A stretch of DNA of 64,000 nucleotides, taken from Nitrosomonas cryotolerans ATCC 49181 (GTDB lineage Bacteria; Pseudomonadota; Gammaproteobacteria; Burkholderiales; Nitrosomonadaceae). The translations under genes were made by a program, and so were the position numbers. Below are positions 18,865 through 28,780 of the stretch, piece after piece (the stretch's first letter is position 1; every line of letters starts with the position of its first letter). The notes under the pieces are model-generated. The model worked only from the letters and a program-made list of their open reading frames with translations, had not been told where the DNA came from and searched no databases. The DNA lies in assembly GCF_900143275.1 (NCBI RefSeq), contig NZ_FSRO01000001.1, positions 2,188,116 to 2,252,115 on the forward strand, written 5' to 3'.

Positions 18865-19680
18865 ATGGCTATACACTATAATACGATACGCAACACCACC
18901 CGTTTGACAGTGCAAGTTATCCGCCTTGCCCGTTTATTCTTACATATCGTTTCCGGACTGATCCAGTCCGTAGTTTATCCACACTTTTCACAATCCACGC
19001 AGAGGCGTCTGATGCAGAACTGGGCTGCTGGATTACTGGCTATCCTTAACATCAAATTACATTGCAAAGGTAAGCCACCCACTGTTAGAGAACAGCAGGT
19101 TATATTTGCCGCTAATCATGTTTCCTGGCTGGATATTTGTGTATTAATGGCGGCCTGTCCCACCCGTTTCGTGGCCAAGGCTGAGATTCGTAACTGGCCT
19201 GTGTTTGGTTTTCTAAGCCGAAAGGTAGGAACATTATTTATTGAACGGGCAAAACGCAGTGATACGCTACGCATGAACCGGCACATTAATGATGTACTCA
19301 TGACAGGAGAACGCGTGGCAATCTTTCCTGAAGGCACAACCAGTGATGGCACAGTATTACGGCATTTTCACGCGTCATTATTCCAATCCGCGGTAGCCGA
19401 TGATGTTCTGCTCTATCCCATTGCCATCTGTTATCGGAATGTAACAGGTGAAATCAGCCAAGAAGCGGCATATATTAACCCTTCCTTATTTTCTTCACTA
19501 CGACAAATACTGGGCCAAACCAGAATCGATACTGAATTGGTTTTTATTGATCCCATCGTCAGTAGTGGAAAAAATCGACGCGAATTAGCCCGTCTTACCG
19601 AACAGGCCATTGCTAACGCATTATCACTGCCGGTTTCTCACAAGGAACCTGGAAAATTTTCCGGTCTTCCAGCCGAATAG
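18865..19680 (+). CDS. 1-acyl-glycerol-3-phosphate acyltransferase (PlsC family)
   Basis: The 271-residue protein should acylate a lysophospholipid or related acceptor at the inner membrane. The acyltransferase signature HX4D is present as NHVSWLDICVL (about residues 88-98), and the substrate-binding FPEGTTSDG follows near residue 154. A hydrophobic segment near the N-terminus (LARLFLHIVSGLIQSVVYP) probably anchors it. The sequence style resembles the lyso-ornithine lipid acyltransferase (OlsA) subgroup, but the acceptor cannot be decided from sequence. Its last 68 bases overlap the 3' end of apaH on the opposite strand. Confidence 0.85.
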   Translation: MAIHYNTIRNTTRLTVQVIRLARLFLHIVSGLIQSVVYPHFSQSTQRRLMQNWAAGLLAILNIKLHCKGKPPTVREQQVIFAANHVSWLDICVLMAACPTRFVAKAEIRNWPVFGFLSRKVGTLFIERAKRSDTLRMNRHINDVLMTGERVAIFPEGTTSDGTVLRHFHASLFQSAVADDVLLYPIAICYRNVTGEISQEAAYINPSLFSSLRQILGQTRIDTELVFIDPIVSSGKNRRELARLTEQAIANALSLPVSHKEPGKFSGLPAE

Positions 19681-20434
19681 CCGTCAAACTACCCCCCCAC
19701 AAACAGCCCGTATCCAGCGCAATCAGATTATCCTTAACTTTTAGACCCAATGCTGACCAGTGACCACATATAATAGTCGCCTTCTTACTGACGCGATTCG
19801 GAATTTCGAACCAAGGCAGGTAGCCAGTTGGAATCGCTTTTTCAGTCCCTTTATAAGAAAAATCCATCTTTCCTTCAGCTGTACAAACGCGCATCCGGGT
19901 CATCGCATTAACAATGACTCGCAGACGGACAAAGCCATCCCAGTCATCATCCCAATAATCGGGTTGATTGCCATAAAGCTGCAAGAGCGCTTCCTGGAAA
20001 TTTTCTTTACGCAAAGTCGTTTCAACTTCTTGCGCCAATCGTGCAGCCTGAGCCACGCTCCAGGTTGGCAATAGTCCAGCATGGACCATCACATGGTCAT
20101 CAGCGATATGCAATAATTTTTGGTGACGAAGCCAATTAAGTAATATGGTTCGATCCGGCGCAGCCAGAATGGGCTGCAAAGTATCACCAGGAGATAATTT
20201 AGCCAGACCTGAAGCAACCATGAGTAAATGTATGTCGTGATTACCCAACACCATCACGGCGGCATCTTCTAATTCTTTAACGAAACGCAATACAGATAAG
20301 GAATCTGGACCTCGGTTAACAATATCTCCCACCAACCATAATTTATCTCGCTTCGTATCGAAACCAATCAGATCAAGAAGCTGCCGCAGCGCCTTATAAC
20401 AACCCTGTAAATCACCGATTGCGTAAATAGCCAT
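19613..20434 (-). CDS. apaH: Bis(5'-nucleosyl)-tetraphosphatase, symmetrical
   Basis: This 273-residue metallophosphatase splits diadenosine tetraphosphate into two ADP, and its family also removes Np4 caps from RNA. It begins MAIYAIGDLQGCYKAL and has the metal-binding motifs GDLQGC, LVGDIVNRGPDS and VLGNHDIHLL, plus ICGHWSALG. Length and motifs match ApaH throughout. It is the third gene of a minus-strand run bamE-dapB-apaH, starting 77 bases after dapB. The 3' end overlaps the convergent acyltransferase gene by 68 bases. Confidence 0.95.
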   Translation of the reverse strand: MAIYAIGDLQGCYKALRQLLDLIGFDTKRDKLWLVGDIVNRGPDSLSVLRFVKELEDAAVMVLGNHDIHLLMVASGLAKLSPGDTLQPILAAPDRTILLNWLRHQKLLHIADDHVMVHAGLLPTWSVAQAARLAQEVETTLRKENFQEALLQLYGNQPDYWDDDWDGFVRLRVIVNAMTRMRVCTAEGKMDFSYKGTEKAIPTGYLPWFEIPNRVSKKATIICGHWSALGLKVKDNLIALDTGCLWGGSLTAIRLEDRKIFQVPCEKPAVIMR

Positions 20435-20511
20435 ATTGCATCAAAGCACTTAGAATGCTGCCCTTCTCATTTAACTTGTCAGAATCGACCTGTTAGCTGT
20501 CATCGCCACTA

Positions 20512-21408
<897 letters not shown>

Positions 21409-21442
21409 TTACGGTATCTTGTCCATACATCTGATTGGCATT

Positions 21443-21841
21443 TTAATTATCACCCCCTTCAGGCCGGGCGGCTTCTTGTCTAGGATCAGATTTTATGGAT
21501 TCGGCTTCAGTAGAAATGGTCGAAGGTAATAAGTGGTTCTCAATATGTGTTAACTTTTCTTCCTCGAAGAATATCGTGAGTCGCTGTTGTTCAATAAGCT
21601 CTCCCTTTTCTTGGCGAAGATATACGTAATCCCAACGATTATCACGAAAAGTATCGACAATCAGCGGCGAGCCGAGGACAAAGCGGACTTGCGACTTGGT
21701 CATACCCGGCTTGAGTTTCTTCACCATGTCATGAGTCACTACATTTCCCTGTTGCACGTCAATTCTGTACAGCAAAGGAGGAATAACTGAACAGCTTCCA
21801 AGTTGTAGCAGGACAAGCAGCGTGATTATATATACAACCAT
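21443..21841 (-). CDS. bamE: Outer membrane assembly lipoprotein BamE (SmpA/OmlA)
   Basis: This small lipoprotein belongs to the BAM complex, which inserts beta-barrel proteins into the outer membrane. The 132-residue form starts with a lipoprotein signal VVYIITLLVLLQLGSC, whose lipobox is LGSC. It then has YRIDVQQGNVVTHDMVKKLKPGMTKSQVRFVLGSP, the BamE signature. I place the start at ATG 21841: a longer frame reaching 21919 would begin 3 bases from the divergent fur start and would bury the signal peptide. The ribosome site is weak. Confidence 0.92.
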   Translation of the reverse strand: MVVYIITLLVLLQLGSCSVIPPLLYRIDVQQGNVVTHDMVKKLKPGMTKSQVRFVLGSPLIVDTFRDNRWDYVYLRQEKGELIEQQRLTIFFEEEKLTHIENHLLPSTISTEAESIKSDPRQEAARPEGGDN

Positions 21842-21921
21842 TTTATTGATATTAAGTGTTTCCAAAATAGATCCAACACTATATATGATACAGTAAACAA
21901 TTTTACCGGACAGACACAATC
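21842..21921. promoter_or_regulatory. Divergent bamE/fur control region
   Basis: These 80 AT-rich bases separate divergent bamE and fur and must hold both promoters. The pairing of fur with bamE is common in Proteobacteria. I see no convincing Fur box here. Confidence 0.5.
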
Positions 21922-22368
21922 ATGACTAACCCAGATAATCTGAAAAGTATAGATCTTAAAGCGATCGGTCTCAAAACTACCCTACCGCGACTTAAAATAC
22001 TTAATTTATTTGAAAATAGCTCGGTACGACACTTGTCAGCTGAGGATGTTTACAAAGAATTAATTAATGAGGGCGAAGATATTGGTTTAGCTACAGTCTA
22101 TCGGGTACTCACACAATTTGAACAGGCAGGTTTATTAGAGCGTCATCATTTTGAAAGCGGTAAAGCCGTATTTGAGCTAAATAATGATGGACACCACGAT
22201 CATCTAGTATGTCTGCAATGTGGGCGCGTAGAAGAATTTTATGATGTGGAGATTGAAAAGCGTCAGCTTAAGATCGCTAAAGACCGTGGCTTTAAACTTC
22301 AGGAACATTCTTTATCTCTTTATGCAGATTGTATTAAATCACCTTGCCCATACAGGAAAAGAAAATAG
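21922..22368 (+). CDS. fur: Ferric uptake regulator
   Basis: The 148-residue product is an iron-responsive repressor. The winged-helix region contains [20 protein letters not shown] and [19 protein letters not shown]. The metal-binding region has the histidine run [19 protein letters not shown] with a CxxC pair, and a second pair of cysteines, CIKSPC, lies near the C-terminus. This is the full Fur pattern including the structural zinc cysteines. It probably controls iron genes such as the TonB-dependent receptor at 38247. Confidence 0.96.
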   Translation: MTNPDNLKSIDLKAIGLKTTLPRLKILNLFENSSVRHLSAEDVYKELINEGEDIGLATVYRVLTQFEQAGLLERHHFESGKAVFELNNDGHHDHLVCLQCGRVEEFYDVEIEKRQLKIAKDRGFKLQEHSLSLYADCIKSPCPYRKRK

Positions 22369-22852
22369 CAGAACAACAGGATATTACTGATATTTACCTG
22401 TCAAAATCACAACAATAACGTATTCAACAGCTTATTTGTTAGAATAAGTTAGTCTAATTTGATTCGACTATGGGCTAAATCGTAAAGTAAACGGCGTACC
22501 GTTTTGCTTAATAGTATATAAAGATAGCATCCGTATATCCACGTTTGTTTAATTAAGATTTTTATGAGTATTTTTAATCTGGTTATGATCATCATTCCCC
22601 AATAAGCCCACTTCTTATTATACTTTCCGCGCTACAATAAGCAGTCAGAGTAATATTCAATTATTCCGGTACCGTCTAAATCAGTTGGAAATATACCTGA
22701 AACGGAAATATGGGCATCGACAACCTGCCAAGCTGGGCGTATGCATTTGAATATTCATCATTGTATTGATTCTGAAACGACATTTAAAGAATATGTTAAA
22801 TTTCTATTTTTATCTTTGCTGTTTTAGATTCCATATTAAAATCAATCAACCG
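22369..22852. other. Intergenic region after fur
   Basis: About 480 bases without a convincing gene. A frame open from 22766 reaches the transglycosylase but probably includes untranslated leader. A weak inverted repeat (ACAGG...CCTGT) lies just after fur near 22374-22400 and might act in termination, without a T run. Confidence 0.4.
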
Positions 22853-24103
22853 ATGCCTCGAAACGGAATACCGGGTTACAGCCTACTCTTAGGTATTACC
22901 CTGTTTTTTGGCGCAACCTTCTCCAACCCGATTCAAGCAAATAACACACCGTTCATTGATTGCGTTTCCAAACTGCAGGCGAAAGCACGAACGCAGAGCA
23001 TTTCAGCTGCAACAGTTAACCAGATATTGGGCAAAGTCAAACATGTACAGCAGGTTATCAAGTTAGATCGACGCCAGCCCGAATTTACTCAAACATTTGC
23101 CGATTATTTCAATTCCAGAATCAGTGAAGAACGTATCAGACGTGGCGAGGTACTGCTGGAAAAACATCGACAGTTACTAGAGCAAATACAACAAAGAACG
23201 GGCGTACCAGCACAATATTTAATCGCATTCTGGGGATTGGAAACAAACTATGGCAGCTATTCTGGAAATATGCCCGTGCTGGATTCATTAGCCACTCTCG
23301 CCTGTGATCAACGGCGTAGTATCTTTTTCACAGACCAGTTAATCGATGCGCTACGTATCATTGATGCAGGGGATATTTCAGCAGAACGCATGTTGGGTTC
23401 CTGGGCCGGCGCAATGGGTCACATGCAATTCATGCCATCAACCTATCTACGCTACGCCCGTGATGGCGATAGCGATGGCCGTCGTGATTTATGGGGCAGC
23501 ATCCCGGATGCACTCACATCAGCAGGATTCTTTTTACAACAGCTTGGTTGGATACCCGGATTAAGCTGGGGTCAAGAAGTAAAACTGCCCCCTTCTTTTG
23601 ATTATACACTGGCTGGAAGAGATCAGATTCTCAGCCTGGCTGAGTGGACAGCAAACGGTGTAACAACGACATCTGGGACAAGATTGTTGCCACAGGATCA
23701 AGAAGCATCATTATTAGTCCCTGCCAGTCATCAAGGCCCTGCCTTTCTTGTTTATAAAAACTTCAATGTGATTATGGGCTGGAATCGCTCCGAACTATAC
23801 GCATTAACCGTCGGACATCTGGCCGACCGAATTACTGGCGGGCAGGGATTGCATCGTGCTCCACCCATCAATGATTTAAGGCTGACTCGCGAACAAGTAC
23901 GCCAGCTTCAGCAGGACCTAGCCAAACTGGGTATTGATGTCGGTGAAGCCGACGGTGTCTTGGGCCCCGTTACCCGGAATGCACTAAGCCACTTCCAGCA
24001 TTATACTCAACGTATTGCAGATGGTCATATTGATGCTGAGTTATTGGCGGCTATTCGAGAAGCGGCAATAAATCAACTTCGTATTCATTCCGGCATTGAT
24101 TAG
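22853..24103 (+). CDS. Lytic murein transglycosylase, MltB type, with peptidoglycan-binding domain
   Basis: This enzyme cleaves peptidoglycan glycan strands in the periplasm. From ATG 22853 the product is 416 residues with a Sec-type signal peptide (SLLLGITLFFGATFSNPIQA). The SLT domain follows, with the catalytic glutamate in AFWGLETNYGSYSG and the conserved SWAGAMGHMQFMPSTY and WGSIPDALTSAGFFLQQLGW. A C-terminal peptidoglycan-binding domain (RLTREQVRQLQQDLAKLG...GPVTRNALSHFQ) completes it. An upstream in-frame start at 22766 would add 29 residues before the signal peptide. Neither start has a strong ribosome site, so the start is uncertain. No lipobox is visible, so it is probably soluble. 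Confidence 0.9.
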   Translation: MPRNGIPGYSLLLGITLFFGATFSNPIQANNTPFIDCVSKLQAKARTQSISAATVNQILGKVKHVQQVIKLDRRQPEFTQTFADYFNSRISEERIRRGEVLLEKHRQLLEQIQQRTGVPAQYLIAFWGLETNYGSYSGNMPVLDSLATLACDQRRSIFFTDQLIDALRIIDAGDISAERMLGSWAGAMGHMQFMPSTYLRYARDGDSDGRRDLWGSIPDALTSAGFFLQQLGWIPGLSWGQEVKLPPSFDYTLAGRDQILSLAEWTANGVTTTSGTRLLPQDQEASLLVPASHQGPAFLVYKNFNVIMGWNRSELYALTVGHLADRITGGQGLHRAPPINDLRLTREQVRQLQQDLAKLGIDVGEADGVLGPVTRNALSHFQHYTQRIADGHIDAELLAAIREAAINQLRIHSGID

Positions 24104-24515
24104 GTTATGTGAGCAAAGGATTTCAGCCATATACGAATTCTCAAATCTCAAGATCGCGCCAGCGCAAGTGATGCGTCATCAATACTTAGCCAGCTTGTAA
24201 TCGTGCCTGCACGAAAACAGTTGACCTGCTCAAACATCGTACTACAAGAGAAACACTGCGGCACCTGCGCTATCCATCTCCGCTTTTCAAGCAAGCACTT
24301 TTAGCGCATTCCGATAAAAAATAATGAAGAAAATACTCAAGTATTATCCTCATATGCCGACATATCAATAGAGACCTTTACAAAAATCCTCGCAAGAATT
24401 TCTAGATTATTGATTATTGATTATTGATTATTGATTATCAAAAATTAAATTTTCAATTATTGGGGGTTTTGTAGAGATCTCTTATTATTTTTAACAATAA
24501 ATTGGAAAAGCCCAT
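24104..24515. other. Intergenic region with a diverged miniature element
   Basis: No gene is seen. The right half (24371-24481) is a diverged family A element, listed separately. Confidence 0.5.
24371..24481 (+). mobile_element. Miniature element A, diverged, with expanded 7-bp repeat
   Basis: It starts GAGACCTTTACAAAAATCCTCGC and ends GGGGGTTTTGTAGAGATCTC, recognisable but with several changes. The centre is enlarged by tandem units of GATTATT between about 24402 and 24438, giving 111 bp instead of 88. No target duplication remains. Confidence 0.7.
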
Positions 24516-24782
24516 ATGACCTTAAAAAATACAATTAAAGAATTTAGAAGTTACTTAGGTGAGAATGAGTCTCATCTTGATAGATATCACAAAAATACAG
24601 CAGAAAAAATTAAATTACACTGGGGTTATGAAGAGTTTTACGAATATATGGAAAAGCTGGTTATTGTTGAAAAGGGTCGTAATAGAAATGGTTTTTCCTA
24701 CCCTGTTATATTAGAAATCAATAAATTACAGGAGATACACGAGCATCTATTTCCAGGATTAAAACATCATCTATCGATTTAA
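24516..24782 (+). CDS. Hypothetical protein
   Basis: An 88-residue protein that I do not recognise. It is soluble, charged and mostly helical, beginning MTLKNTIKEFRSYLGENESH and ending with EINKLQEIHEHLFPG. GGAAAAG lies about 7 bases before the ATG, which supports translation. It sits between a miniature element and a transposase remnant, so it may be a recent arrival. Confidence 0.45.
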   Translation: MTLKNTIKEFRSYLGENESHLDRYHKNTAEKIKLHWGYEEFYEYMEKLVIVEKGRNRNGFSYPVILEINKLQEIHEHLFPGLKHHLSI

Positions 24783-24807
24783 TGCACAACGTATATTAAT
24801 ATGAAAA

Positions 24808-25060
24808 TCAAGCTAAGAAATTGGACAATGTAATCATGAAGCATTTGCTCAGAGAGCGATGCGCGTCAATCATAAGCCACTCGTAATCCGGATCGTCAAT
24901 CAAGATTTCCAGTAGTTTTTCCCAGATGCTCTTGTCGTGCCAACGGATAAAACGGTGGCGCGTATTGTATTGCTCCAATCCCCATAATCCGGCGGCAAAT
25001 CCCGCCACGGTGCGCCCGGGCGTGTAATCCAGAAAGCGGCTTAATGAACTAGCGGCTATC
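24808..25060 (-). pseudogene. IS5-family transposase N-terminal remnant
   Basis: On the minus strand, one frame reads GAPWRDLPPDYGDWSNT. After a frameshift near 24970 it continues as RHRFIRWHDKSIWEKLLEI and then IDDPDYEWLMIDAHRSLSK. This is the N-terminal region of an IS5-family transposase, including the first aspartate region MID. It breaks off soon after, and no catalytic remainder follows. A related remnant lies at 59110-59553. Confidence 0.75.
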
Positions 25061-25283
25061 TCTAGTCAGCTCTCCAAACGCCTTGACAACCAGGCAAATG
25101 AATCTCAAATAGCGCCCATACTTCGCCTGACATGCATATTATTGCCTGCAATGTGAATGTGTCATATAAGCCCCTTTCGTTTTTATAAGCGCCTCATATT
25201 TTTCATCTCGTAACTATATTATTCAGGAAAAAAATACCTGAAATTCATTTCATTTATCTGCTACTTTCAAATTTAAAATAAAA

Positions 25284-25300
25284 GCCAATCAGAAATTGGC
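25284..25300. repeat. Small hairpin upstream of sdaA
   Basis: GCCAAT and ATTGGC pair around a 5-base loop CAGAA. It lies 22 bases before a second perfect inverted repeat. Its role is unknown. Confidence 0.4.
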
Positions 25301-25321
25301 CGAATATATAAAAAACAGATA

Positions 25322-25341
25322 ATATACTATTTGTAGTATAT
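25322..25341. promoter_or_regulatory. Perfect 8-bp inverted repeat, possible operator upstream of sdaA
   Basis: ATATACTA and TAGTATAT form perfect 8-base arms around TTTG. It is about 210 bases before the sdaA start. It could be a binding site for a dimeric regulator, but this is inference from symmetry alone. Confidence 0.35.
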
Positions 25342-25554
25342 GATTAGGAGTATGCCATCATCTAGGTGGGCAATAATTTATTTTTTATACCTCTAAATTA
25401 ATTAAGAATTGATCTGATCTTTCATGACTCAAATTCTGCCATTAACGTACTTTATGTATTATTAGATAGCTTCTGGTCTTCTACCATTTTACTGATTCCT
25501 TTGTTTAGCCAGACTGACACCTCTATTTTATATTGAATTCTACAGGTTACCTTA

Positions 25555-26934
25555 ATGTTTATTAGCGTCCTTGATCTTTTCAAAATCGGAATTGGCCCAT
25601 CAAGTTCTCATACTATGGGGCCCATGGTTGCAGCCAGAGATTTTCGCCAGCGCATTCAAACCTTCATGTCATCTCATACGGCTAAACTTCCTTTACAGAT
25701 TCGGTGTACTTTAAGAGGATCGCTCGCCTTTACCGGCAAAGGTCATGCGACTGACCGAGCAATATTACTAGGCATACACGATTTCACACCGCAAGGGCTT
25801 GCTGATCAAGATGTTAATGAGCTAGTCCACCAGCTTTGGAATTGTGATACAGTCAAATTAAGCGATACCACTTTGATTCGATTTAATCCTTCTCATGACA
25901 TTATTTTTGATCGCGGCGATCCACTACCGGAGCATCCAAATGGCATTATTCTTGAACTGATTGATCAATCAGGCAATCAACTTTTAACAGAAATTTATTT
26001 TTCTATCGGCGGCGGTTTTATCACCACAATTTCTGAAATTGATCAGCTCGTTGCGCCACTTAAAGTAGAATTAACAAATTCATGCGGCTATCCATTCGAT
26101 TCTGCTAATTCTATGATGCATATGTCTGCTAAAAGCGGGCTATCCATTGCATCTATGAAGCGCCATAATGAAATGGAACATATATCGGAAAATGATCTAA
26201 ATAATGGGCTGGATGCTATCTGGCACGCAATGCATACCTGTATCGAACATGGCTTGATAGCTGAGGGACGATTACCCGGCGGGCTGAATATTCCACGACG
26301 CGCCCAATCCCTATATAAACAATTACAGGATAGTCCAGAAAAAGCGAACCTTAATGACTGGTTATGTGCTTATGCCATGGCAGTGAATGAAGAAAACGCC
26401 GCAGGCCATATGGTCGTTACCGCGCCGACAAATGGGGCTGCCGGGGTAATACCCGCGATCATTTATTATGCTGTGAAGCACGAAAAGATAAATGCTGAGC
26501 AAATTCGAGATTTCCTGCTGGTTGCTGGCGCTATCGGTGGGCTGATCAAACATCGGAGTTCAATTTCAGGCGCTGAGGTCGGATGTCAGGGTGAGGTCGG
26601 CTCTGCTTCAGCCATGGCAGCAGCTGGTTTATGTGCCATCAAAGGCGGTACAACTGAACAAGTTGAAAATGCGGCAGAAATAGCATTGGAACATCATCTT
26701 GGTATGACCTGTGATCCGGTTGGGAGCCTGGTTCAGGTACCATGCATTGAACGCAATGGCTTTGGTGCAATAAAAGCATATACAGCAGCTTCTTTAGCAC
26801 TCAGGGGCGATGGCCGACATTTTATGTCACTGGATAATTGTGTCGCAGCCATGAAACAGACAGGCTTGGAAATGTCAGTCAAATATAAGGAAACATCACT
26901 AGGTGGTTTGGCTGTTAGCATAACGGAATGTTAG
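25555..26934 (+). CDS. sdaA: L-serine ammonia-lyase, iron-sulfur, single chain
   Basis: The 459-residue enzyme converts L-serine to pyruvate and ammonia. It begins [23 protein letters not shown], the conserved start of the beta domain. The catalytic domain has the cysteines expected to hold the [4Fe-4S] cluster in [20 protein letters not shown] and [18 protein letters not shown]. Length and fused alpha/beta layout match SdaA/SdaB of Proteobacteria. Together with the glycine cleavage genes at the window start it belongs to serine/glycine breakdown, although it stands alone here. Confidence 0.95.
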   Translation: MFISVLDLFKIGIGPSSSHTMGPMVAARDFRQRIQTFMSSHTAKLPLQIRCTLRGSLAFTGKGHATDRAILLGIHDFTPQGLADQDVNELVHQLWNCDTVKLSDTTLIRFNPSHDIIFDRGDPLPEHPNGIILELIDQSGNQLLTEIYFSIGGGFITTISEIDQLVAPLKVELTNSCGYPFDSANSMMHMSAKSGLSIASMKRHNEMEHISENDLNNGLDAIWHAMHTCIEHGLIAEGRLPGGLNIPRRAQSLYKQLQDSPEKANLNDWLCAYAMAVNEENAAGHMVVTAPTNGAAGVIPAIIYYAVKHEKINAEQIRDFLLVAGAIGGLIKHRSSISGAEVGCQGEVGSASAMAAAGLCAIKGGTTEQVENAAEIALEHHLGMTCDPVGSLVQVPCIERNGFGAIKAYTAASLALRGDGRHFMSLDNCVAAMKQTGLEMSVKYKETSLGGLAVSITEC

Positions 26935-27046
26935 AAAGCTGATGCTTGAAATAGAAAAATAAAGCAGCGAATTTCTTTGTCTTTAATTTAGAGAATAAAC
27001 GGATCCACGCCTTATTATGCGCATATGGGATTTCATCATGGCGATA

Positions 27047-28402
27047 TTATTTGCCATGATACAGTCTACTTATTAAACGGCGTAAATTTCTCACAGCGAA
27101 AAAAACGCCGATTATGACAACGGGAATAGCGATGCCTGTCAATAGTTCAACATTGATATTCAAGCCAGCAGCCTTACCTGCTTTAAGTCCATAACCCACG
27201 ATACCTAATAGATAATAAGTCAGCACAACTACAGACAAACCTTCAACTGTCTCTTGCAAGTGTAATTGCATATGAACCCGATTATCCATAGATCTTAACA
27301 AATCACGAATTTGTGCTTCCATGGAAATTTCAACGCGAGTTCTTAGTAATGCTGATGCACGCGATACACGCAAGGATAAAATTTCTAATTTAGCATATAC
27401 TAATTCACAGGTACCCATAGCGGATGATAAACGTTGTATCATGAATTCCTGTAGCATCTGTAGACCTTCGATACGCTCTTCACGTAATTCGGTAATTCGT
27501 AATTTGACAATATTATAGTAGGTTCGAGATGCATTAAACCGATGGCTTGTTCGTGCTGATAAATCTTCAATTTCAGCCGCCAGTTTAGTTAATTCATCCA
27601 GCAACCCTTGTTCTTTATCTATACCCGTCATTTCAATACTATTAGCAGTCAATGTGGCCAAACGTTGGTCAGCGCGGGCTAGTTGTGGAATCATCTGACG
27701 CATCTTAGGTAATGGCAGCATAGCCAGCATGCGATAAGTTTCAATTTCCAGCAGACGCTGTACCAATCGTCCAACCTGTCGACTACGCAAGTTCTCATCG
27801 TGAATCAGTATCCGTCTAAAACCATCACTATGGATTTGATTATCGCTCCACGCGCTGGCACTGCCTCCAGCCACTTTAGAACCAATAACTGTACCGGAAG
27901 AAAATAAACTCGCAAGTTCATTTAAACTAAGTTTAGGATGCGACCGATCATCTAGTGCGATATGGGTACCTACCAGTATTTTGCCTGGCAAACTGGCTAA
28001 CCATTCACTCGGCACATGCATGATAGCTGGCTTTTCAAAGGGAACTTCAAATCGTCCGGCATAATAAACTGTATAAGTAGAATATTCGGTATGACGTTCC
28101 CACCTGAGACGAAATTTTCCAAAATCTGCGCTGAAATCGTTATCGTGTATATTCGGGGGAGTGATATCATAACGCTCAGCTAACTGTGCGACAAGCTCCC
28201 TCTCCTGGTCAATCCACTGACGATCTGATAGCAAAACCAGATGAGAAAGCTGCACAGGTAAAGTGATCAGTTCATAACTGATCCCATTAAGCTCACCATG
28301 TAAATTATGTCTTTCCTCATATTCGGGAATATCCAGCCATTTTTTTCCTAAAGAATCACTCTCTTCAGTGGTGTGCTTTGATACATGAGTTAAAAAATTC
28401 AT
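27047..28402 (-). CDS. DUF3422 family membrane-anchored protein
   Basis: The 451-residue protein matches the uncharacterised DUF3422 family. Recognisable parts are WLASLPGKILVGTHIAL, GSKVAGGSASAWSDNQIHSDGF and RQVGRLVQRLLEIETYRMLAMLPLP. A long helical, probably coiled-coil region (about 230-370) leads to two C-terminal membrane helices (VVVLTYYLLGIVGYGLKA and GIAIPVVIIGVFFAV). The N-terminal domain is therefore probably cytoplasmic, with a C-terminal membrane hairpin. The function is unknown. Confidence 0.85.
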   Translation of the reverse strand: MNFLTHVSKHTTEESDSLGKKWLDIPEYEERHNLHGELNGISYELITLPVQLSHLVLLSDRQWIDQERELVAQLAERYDITPPNIHDNDFSADFGKFRLRWERHTEYSTYTVYYAGRFEVPFEKPAIMHVPSEWLASLPGKILVGTHIALDDRSHPKLSLNELASLFSSGTVIGSKVAGGSASAWSDNQIHSDGFRRILIHDENLRSRQVGRLVQRLLEIETYRMLAMLPLPKMRQMIPQLARADQRLATLTANSIEMTGIDKEQGLLDELTKLAAEIEDLSARTSHRFNASRTYYNIVKLRITELREERIEGLQMLQEFMIQRLSSAMGTCELVYAKLEILSLRVSRASALLRTRVEISMEAQIRDLLRSMDNRVHMQLHLQETVEGLSVVVLTYYLLGIVGYGLKAGKAAGLNINVELLTGIAIPVVIIGVFFAVRNLRRLISRLYHGK

Positions 28403-28627
28403 AAATATACCTAAAACTATTTAATATAAATATACGAAGAAAACAGAGGACCAGTAGACTATCCATAAGCTTTTATACAGGCTTTTTTACTTCGATATCC
28501 TGGCTCATGAATACTTTCTTTTACTTTTGGATAAATACAAACTCCTAATTAATCAGATAAGAGTATATAAATATTATTACAGAAATCACGTTTAATACAG
28601 CGATCGTTAATAGAAGTTATCTGTTCT

Positions 28628-28780
28628 ATTGACATCCTCCCCTTCCTAAACGAAGGGGATTCCTAGCGACTTATTAAGCCGTTAAGAGTAGGTTTGTATT
28701 GCTACTGCCTACTGGTTCCTGCTTCTTAGACGAAACTAACGTTTCAACTCCACAGGCTAACAAGCGATGTCCTCGCTCAA
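28628..28780 (-). ncRNA. Predicted TnpB guide RNA (omega/reRNA) region, copy 1
   Basis: In IS200/IS605 elements a guide RNA is made from the 3' end of tnpB through the right end, with the guide read from the flanking DNA. The tnpB 3' end and right-end hairpin are conserved between the two copies here, while the flanks differ. The presence of the RNA is inferred from the family; its exact ends cannot be seen. Confidence 0.4.

Larger units (their letters stand above)
25061..25554. other. Long AT-rich upstream region of sdaA
   Basis: No gene is seen in about 490 bases. Two inverted repeats stand out and are listed separately. The last 200 bases are very AT-rich and presumably hold the sdaA promoter. 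Confidence 0.5.

Noticed and set aside
21842..21919. Longer bamE frame starting at 21919
   Set aside because: It would start three bases from the divergent fur gene and place 26 residues before a clear lipoprotein signal.
28628..28660. Right-end hairpin of the IS200/IS605 element considered as a gene terminator
   Set aside because: The same sequence ends the second copy at 61041, so it belongs to the element.
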